Shown: one piece after another, positions 56,402-64,000 of the stretch | Numbering within the stretch: position 1 is the stretch's first letter | Layout: each line of letters begins with the position of its first letter | Assembly (NCBI GenBank): GCA_028289605.1 | Contig: JANQON010000009.1 | Span: forward strand, 186,001 to 250,000 | Direction of reading: 5' to 3' | DNA length: 64,000 bases | Source of the DNA: Hyphococcus sp. | GTDB taxonomy: Bacteria > Pseudomonadota > Alphaproteobacteria > Caulobacterales > Parvularculaceae | Translations under genes and position numbers: made by a program | Notes under the pieces: generated by a model | Told to the model about the DNA's origin: nothing | Seen by the model: the letters and a program-made list of their open reading frames with translations, nothing else | Databases searched by the model: none

Positions 56402-57883
56402 ATGACCCGACACGACCCCGACGGCGCCCGCCTGCCCATCAAAATTGACACCACGTCGAACGGCGAGTTTGCGCCCGTCGCCCTCGACAAGCGCAATGAG
56501 GTCGCCAACGCCCTCGCCCATGACTGGGCCGGCGCCAATGCGCGGCGCAAGGGCGCCTCTCGTCGCGACTTCATGGTTTCCGCCTGCGGCGCCGCGACGA
56601 CGCTGCTTGCGGTCAATCACGCCAACGCCGCTGCGGACAAGCCCAAAAAAGGCGCGTCTTTCGACGTCCCCGTTGACGCCGCTCTCGACGAAGCCGCGGC
56701 CCTTGAGGCGCTCGGCGGCAACGAGTTCATTTTCGACGTTCAGGGTCACTATGTGAATCCGGCCGGCGCATGGCTGCAGGATTTGCCCGACAGCGCGCGC
56801 CCGTTATCTGGCGTCTCTAACCCGTGCGTGCAGGACATAGGAACGGACGACCGCGAGTATTTGAAGTGTCTCGGCGCCGACGCATTTATCAAGGACATCT
56901 TTCTCGACTCCGACACGGACATGATGGTGCTGTCCTTCGTCCCCTCGGCGCGCGATGCGGAGCCGTTGACGATTGAAGAAGCCGATGAAACGCGCCGCAT
57001 TGTCGACGCTATGGACGGCGACCACCGGCTGATGCTGCACGGCCGGGTTAACCCGAACCAACCGGGCGATCTGGAGGACATGGATCGTCTTGCTACGGAT
57101 TTTCCCATCGCGGCGTGGAAAACCTACACGCAATGGGGGCCCGACGGTCAGGGCTTCTTCATGACAGACGATGCAGGCGAGCGCATGATCGAAAAGGCGC
57201 GCGCGCTGAACGTCAAGAACATCGCAATCCACAAGGGGTTGGCGTTCGGACCGAAATCTTACGAACATTCGCTTTGTTCCGATATCGGCGAAGCCGCCAA
57301 GCGCCACCCGGATATCAACTTTATTCTCTACCACTCTGGGTTCGACACGCAGGTGAGCGAAGAGGCCTTCACGCCCGGCGCCGGGAAAAGCGCGGGCATG
57401 GACGTCTTGTGCCAATCGCTGATCGATGCAGGCGTCAAACCGGGCGCCAATGTCTACGCCGAACTCGGCAGCACCTGGCGCTTCCTGATGCGCGATCCGG
57501 ACATGGCGGCGCACGCGCTTGGCAAACTCATCAAGTACTGCGGCGAAGACAATGTGCTGTGGGGCACGGACTCCATCTGGTACGGCTCGCCCCAGGATCA
57601 GATCCAGGCCTTCCGGGCGTTTCAGATCTCAGATGAATTCCAGGAGCGGTTCAGCTATGCCAAAATGACCAAAGCGGTCAAAGCGAAGATCTTTGGGCTC
57701 AACGCGATGAAGCCTTACGGCATATCGCTTGAAGAGGCCAAAAAGCGCGCCGCCGTCGACGGACTGTCGAAACGCAAACATGCGTATCTGGAAGATCCCG
57801 ATCCCTCATTCGCCACCTACGGCCCCAAAACCCGCCGTCAGTTCCTCAATTTCAGGGCGCGCCATGGCGCTGGACCGTCTTAG
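56402..57883 (+). CDS. Amidohydrolase family protein with internal Tat-like segment
   Basis: SRRDFMVSACGAATTLLAVNHANAAA near the N-terminus; NIAIHKGLAFG, FILYHSGFDTQ, ENVLWGTDSIWYGSPQDQIQAFRAFQI. Confidence 0.8.
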   Translation: MTRHDPDGARLPIKIDTTSNGEFAPVALDKRNEVANALAHDWAGANARRKGASRRDFMVSACGAATTLLAVNHANAAADKPKKGASFDVPVDAALDEAAALEALGGNEFIFDVQGHYVNPAGAWLQDLPDSARPLSGVSNPCVQDIGTDDREYLKCLGADAFIKDIFLDSDTDMMVLSFVPSARDAEPLTIEEADETRRIVDAMDGDHRLMLHGRVNPNQPGDLEDMDRLATDFPIAAWKTYTQWGPDGQGFFMTDDAGERMIEKARALNVKNIAIHKGLAFGPKSYEHSLCSDIGEAAKRHPDINFILYHSGFDTQVSEEAFTPGAGKSAGMDVLCQSLIDAGVKPGANVYAELGSTWRFLMRDPDMAAHALGKLIKYCGEDNVLWGTDSIWYGSPQDQIQAFRAFQISDEFQERFSYAKMTKAVKAKIFGLNAMKPYGISLEEAKKRAAVDGLSKRKHAYLEDPDPSFATYGPKTRRQFLNFRARHGAGPS

Positions 57884-57961
57884 GAGACAACAGACGATTA
57901 AGCATTTGGCGTCAGCCTGCGTTTCCGGTTAAACCGGCTGGAAAACATCAGCAGGCCACCT

Positions 57962-58801
57962 ATGACGGCGTATAAGAGAGGCGATCCGATTGCGGTGCTC
58001 GGCATGTCCGGGGTCGGCAAAACGCGCGTCGCGGCGATGATGCGCCGCGACGCCGACTGGTTCCACTACTCGGTCGATTACCGGATCGCCACCCGTTATA
58101 TGGGCGAAGCCATTGTCGACAATTTCAAACGCGAGGCGATGAAAACGCCGTTCTTGCGCGAACTGTTGAAGTCAGATTCCATCTACATTTCTTCAAATGT
58201 GACTTTTGACAATCTGGCGCCGCTTTCGACCTATCTCGGCAAGCCCGGCGATCCCAATAAGGGCGGCATTCCGTTTGCTGAATATATTCGCCGACAACGC
58301 GAGCACCACGAAGCCGAACAAGCCGCCCTGCTCGACACGCCAAAATTCGCAGAGAAAGCCAAAACGATTTACGGCTACGACCATTTCATTTGCGACACGG
58401 GCGGTTCCATATGCGAAATCGTTGACGCTGACGATCCAAGCGATCCCATCCTGACCGAGCTGCGAAACTGCTGTCTCATCGTCTATGTCGCCGACGACGA
58501 AGCGCATCGGGACGCGCTGAAGGCGCGGTTCGATAAGAATCCCAAGCCAATGTACTACAACGAGGCCTTCCTCAGACAGTGCTGGACCGACTACCTGGCT
58601 CAAACAGGCGAGGATGAATCCGCGGTCGACCCGGACGCGTTTATCCGCTGGGGGTTCGCGCGTCTGATCGACTGGCGCGCGCCGCGCTACCAGGCGATCG
58701 CCGATAATTGGGGCGTGACCATTTCAGCGTCCGCCCTCGAAAACGCGCAAACCCCGGAAGACTTTCTTGATCTCGTGGAAAAATCCTCTATCAACCGTTG
58801 A
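57962..58801 (+). CDS. P-loop ATPase-like protein
   Basis: IAVLGMSGVGKTRVAAMM (Walker A); no further family call. Confidence 0.7.
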   Translation: MTAYKRGDPIAVLGMSGVGKTRVAAMMRRDADWFHYSVDYRIATRYMGEAIVDNFKREAMKTPFLRELLKSDSIYISSNVTFDNLAPLSTYLGKPGDPNKGGIPFAEYIRRQREHHEAEQAALLDTPKFAEKAKTIYGYDHFICDTGGSICEIVDADDPSDPILTELRNCCLIVYVADDEAHRDALKARFDKNPKPMYYNEAFLRQCWTDYLAQTGEDESAVDPDAFIRWGFARLIDWRAPRYQAIADNWGVTISASALENAQTPEDFLDLVEKSSINR

Positions 58802-58890
58802 ATTTTCAACGATTTTTAAGTCACAGCGCGAAGCTGTTCAGCACCTCTTTTCTGCAGCCACTCTAGGTCTTGACCCGTTGATGATTTTAG

Positions 58891-58906
58891 TTAGTTTATA
58901 AACTAA
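58891..58906. promoter_or_regulatory. Perfect 16-bp palindrome, candidate MarR operator
   Basis: TTAGTTTATAAACTAA, 21 nt before the ATG at 58928. Confidence 0.7.
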
Positions 58907-58927
58907 TTTGTTTAGGGAGACGGCGTC

Positions 58928-60082
58928 ATGACCACGCGGCGAATGATCCTGACCACCGGCGCGGCCGCTGCGGCGGTCCTCATCGGCGGCGCAACCTATC
59001 GAGCATGGTCGCCCGGGACCGGCCCCGCCACGGCGCCCTGGCGCGCGGCGGAAGACGGGTTCGGCGATCCGCGACTTAACGCCCTCGCCTATGCAATCCT
59101 CGCCCCCAATCCGCATAACAGACAGCCCTGGTTGTTCGAACTGGTCGGCGATAATCAAATCGACATCCGATGCCAGCTCGATCGACGCCTGCCCGAGACG
59201 GACCCATTCGACCGGCAAATCATCATCGGCTTCGGCTGTATGCTCGAGTTGCTGCGGCAAGCGGCGGCGGAAATGGGATACGCCGTCGCGATTACGCCAT
59301 TTCCCGACGGCGCGCCCGAGCCGCGCCTTGATAAGCGGCGGATTGCGTCTGCAATCTTCACGGCTGACGCAGCTCAACGGGATCCCCTGTTTCAGGATGT
59401 TTTGTTGCGACGAACCAACCGCGAGACTTTTGACCCTGCAGCGCACGTGGCCGCCGATACGCTTGCGACGGTTCTTGCGGCGGCAGTCGATGAGTCCTCA
59501 GCAGGCGGTACGGTTGACGCAGACCAAGTCGCGCGTCTTGTTGATATCGCCGCGCGCGGCTGGCGCATCGAACACGAAACAGACGCAACGAGACGCGAGA
59601 GCATTGAGCTCATGCGCATCGGCAATCGCGCCGTCGCCGATTACCCCGACGGCATCGCTATCGACGGCGTCGCTATGGGCCTATTGAGTATGGCCGGCGT
59701 TATCACGCCGGAGACGCTCGATACGCCGGGATCAAGCGCATACGAACAAGGCTTCAGCATGTATCTCGGGCTGGTCGAAAGCGCGCGCGGATTCGTCTGG
59801 ATCAAAACGACGGACAATGCGCGCGAAACGCAGATCGCCGCTGGCCGGGACTGGGTGCGCATGAACCTCGCGGCGCAGGCGCTGGGCCTTGGTATTCATC
59901 CGTTGAGCCAGGTCCTTCAGGAATTTCCGGAAATGGCGGCGCTCTACAGCGAAGCGCGACAGGAGCTAAACGCCGCCGAGGGCGGCGTTGTACAAATGCT
60001 GGCCCGCATCGGATACGGGAAGACTCCGCCCCCCTCGCCGCGCTGGCCGCTGTCTTCGCGCCTCGTCGACGCCGGCGCATGA
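58928..60082 (+). CDS. Nitroreductase-family (Acg-like) protein with Tat-like N-terminus
   Basis: MTTRRMILTTGAAAAAVLIGG; ILAPNPHNRQPWLFEL; AAQALGLGIHPLSQVLQEFPEM. Confidence 0.8.
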   Translation: MTTRRMILTTGAAAAAVLIGGATYRAWSPGTGPATAPWRAAEDGFGDPRLNALAYAILAPNPHNRQPWLFELVGDNQIDIRCQLDRRLPETDPFDRQIIIGFGCMLELLRQAAAEMGYAVAITPFPDGAPEPRLDKRRIASAIFTADAAQRDPLFQDVLLRRTNRETFDPAAHVAADTLATVLAAAVDESSAGGTVDADQVARLVDIAARGWRIEHETDATRRESIELMRIGNRAVADYPDGIAIDGVAMGLLSMAGVITPETLDTPGSSAYEQGFSMYLGLVESARGFVWIKTTDNARETQIAAGRDWVRMNLAAQALGLGIHPLSQVLQEFPEMAALYSEARQELNAAEGGVVQMLARIGYGKTPPPSPRWPLSSRLVDAGA

Positions 60083-60552
60083 CGAAGGTTTCGGACGGCG
60101 CCGTCCGCCCTGTTTTCGCATTCTTCACTGAGATTGGCATTCTCGACCAGCTCGCGTCCGCCGAACTCGCGCGCGCGCTTGGCAGTCAAATGAACAAGTC
60201 AGAGTTCGGCGTGTTGACGCACTTCGTTCGCCGTGACGATCCGGTGACGCCGACGCATCTCGCAAAGGCGTTTCAGATGGCGAAACCATCGATGACGGTA
60301 ACGCTTTCCAAGCTCGAAGCGAAAGGGCTGGTTTCCATCGAGGCCAGCCCCCAGGACAGGCGTCAGAAGTTTGTGCGCATCACCCGGAAGGGCCGCATCG
60401 CCCACCAAGAGGCGCTTTCGCGGATTGCGCCGCTCATGGCCGAACGCCTTGCCGGCTTCGACACGGCGAAGATTGCTGCGATCCTGCCCGTACTGGGCGA
60501 ACTGCGGGCACATATGGACGCCGCCCGAAATCGCGCAGACCGCATCGGATGA
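60079..60552 (+). CDS. MarR-family transcriptional regulator
   Basis: NKSEFGVLTHFVRRDDPVTPTHLAKAFQMAKPSMTVTLSKLEAKGLVSIEASPQDRRQKFVRITRKGR; 4-nt overlap with the nitroreductase. Confidence 0.93.
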   Translation: MTKVSDGAVRPVFAFFTEIGILDQLASAELARALGSQMNKSEFGVLTHFVRRDDPVTPTHLAKAFQMAKPSMTVTLSKLEAKGLVSIEASPQDRRQKFVRITRKGRIAHQEALSRIAPLMAERLAGFDTAKIAAILPVLGELRAHMDAARNRADRIG

Positions 60553-60560
60553 GGCGAAGG

Positions 60561-61016
60561 TCAGCGCGCCGGCGTCATCTGCTTCCGAATTTCCAGCGCG
60601 CGCCGATGACGATGGCGGCGTCGATACACAAACGCAGCGAACCGCGCCGCGAACGGCGTTCGCCAGCCGGCGTCTACGACGATACTATCCGTCCACCGCA
60701 CGCGGTCTCCGTCTGGTTGCACTGACAGATTGTGATCCCAACGGCGAACTGATGCGTTGTGCTCGCGGCTTTGGATAACCCGATTGGCGCGGTCGACTTT
60801 TTCAACATGGATGACGTGTCCTTTGTTCTTGAAAACCCCCCAAAAGGTGACGTCGATTGAATAGGCATCGCCCTCCTTCACCTCTCCGGTCGGCCCGCCC
60901 TCATACGCAGCGAGCCCCCGCATCGCTTCTTCGAGTTCCTCGAAGCGGAGCGCTTCAGCGAAAACGGCGTCTGCGTCACCGGGATAAAAAGCGGAAATTT
61001 TGACGACGGCGGCCAT
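60561..61016 (-). CDS. SRPBCC-family protein
   Basis: VVKISAFYPGDADAVFAEALRFEELEEAMRGLAAYEGG ... NLSVQPDGDRVRWTDSIVVDAGWRTPFAARFAAFVYRRRHRHRR. Confidence 0.75.
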   Translation of the reverse strand: MAAVVKISAFYPGDADAVFAEALRFEELEEAMRGLAAYEGGPTGEVKEGDAYSIDVTFWGVFKNKGHVIHVEKVDRANRVIQSREHNASVRRWDHNLSVQPDGDRVRWTDSIVVDAGWRTPFAARFAAFVYRRRHRHRRALEIRKQMTPAR

Positions 61017-61117
61017 GATGTTCCCAACAATGATGCGCCGAGATGCTTAGACTATGCCGCGACGCGGACAAAGCAGTCTTTCCCTCTCACTTCCGCAGCA
61101 AGAGGAAACTTTTTTGC

Positions 61118-61207
61118 ATCCGCTCACCCCGGCGAAAGCCGGGGCCTCATGAAACTTGCTCCAGAGTACGCGCATTGAGATCCCGGCCTACGCCGGGATG
61201 AGCGGAT
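61118..61207. repeat. 90-bp inverted-repeat intergenic element (REP pair / MITE-like), containing copy B of the 36-bp dispersed repeat
   Basis: Ends ATCCGCTCACCCCGGCG ... CGCCGGGATGAGCGGAT (16/17 complementary); 61119-61154 is 35/36 identical to 22330-22365. Confidence 0.8.
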
Positions 61208-61261
61208 TGGGGACACAGGCTGAGTCCATTTCTTCACCGAAGGTCGAGGCTTTTGGAATGA

Positions 61262-61298
61262 CAAAAAAACGGGCCGCCTCGTTACCCGAAACGGCCCG
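61262..61298 (-). terminator. Rho-independent terminator of katG
   Basis: On the - strand: CGGGCCG...CGGCCCG stem followed by TTTTTTT. Confidence 0.85.
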
Positions 61299-61320
61299 CA
61301 TATTCCTGACGGACAAATGA

Positions 61321-63645
<2,325 letters not shown>

Positions 63646-64000
63646 CTATCAATTCTGTTTCTCGATTAGTGAAACGCATCAATTCTCAGCGCATTGCGCC
63701 AGCTCAATCGCTTGCAACGATGAAATTGGCGCCGACGCTTGATCCGACGACGCGCAATGGCGATGAACTCCAAAAAACCGGCGCCGTTCTTGGTTGCTGC
63801 GCGCGTGTCCGAAACGCTGTGTGACGGCTTCACAAGGTGTATCCCCGTGCGCGCTATTCGTAAAATAAATTCTATTGATGCTCAGGATCGACCAGATCGA
63901 TAAAGCGATCGGTTGGACAGCGCGCCGCGCTGCACATTCGCGGTTTGGACAAGCCGCTGCTGTATTCGGCGCCGATTCAGGCGGTTTTCAAACCGAGATG

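Noticed and set aside
63878-64000. ORF open to the right edge (MLRIDQIDKAIGWTARRAAHSRFGQ...) divergent from katG
   Set aside because: Only 41 codons visible and no recognisable motif; cannot be supported as a gene from this window.

Overview
The window is a GC-rich alphaproteobacterial chromosome segment (inferred from the gene content, e.g. FlaF/FlbT, DUF1217 and CtrA-like boxes). Four blocks are visible. (1) 1-8.9 kb: the 3' part of a xanthine dehydrogenase/isoquinoline oxidoreductase-type Mo-hydroxylase large subunit, a CxxCH protein, XdhC-like, MocA-like, TauE-like, then moaA-moaD-moaE-moaB-moaC-moeA. (2) 9-15 kb: a regulatory segment with a membrane-anchored wHTH protein, a CheY-like receiver, two tandem-PilZ paralogs, an XRE regulator and an RHH-like protein. 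(3) 15-49 kb: a nearly complete flagellar locus (divergent FliM-like, motB, flgEKLI, fliGPNHF, fliL, motE-like, motA, flgFGAH, a second FliL-like, flgD, fliK, flgJ-like, flgN-like, flagellin, flaF, flbT, DUF1217, fliI, flgBC, fliEQ, lytic transglycosylase, flhA, fliR, flhB, fliJ-like). (4) 49-64 kb: XRE regulator, histidine kinase, GGDEF protein, glutamate dehydrogenase, prfC, amidohydrolase, P-loop ATPase, nitroreductase-MarR operon, SRPBCC protein and a predicted lipoprotein-form katG. The most interesting unexplained signal is an exact 8-mer, ACACCAAT, found seven times by eye. All seven copies lie in non-coding gaps, most at flagellar promoters, and several sit next to or overlap CtrA-like TTAA-N7-TTAA boxes. 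Other candidates are a 759-aa predicted periplasmic protein next to motA, a FliM-like protein lacking the usual CheY-binding N-terminus, clean palindromic operators at a MarR and an XRE locus, and REP/MITE-like inverted-repeat elements. No CRISPR array, tRNA, rRNA, transposase or prophage was recognised. All family calls are from reading the translations; no database search was run.
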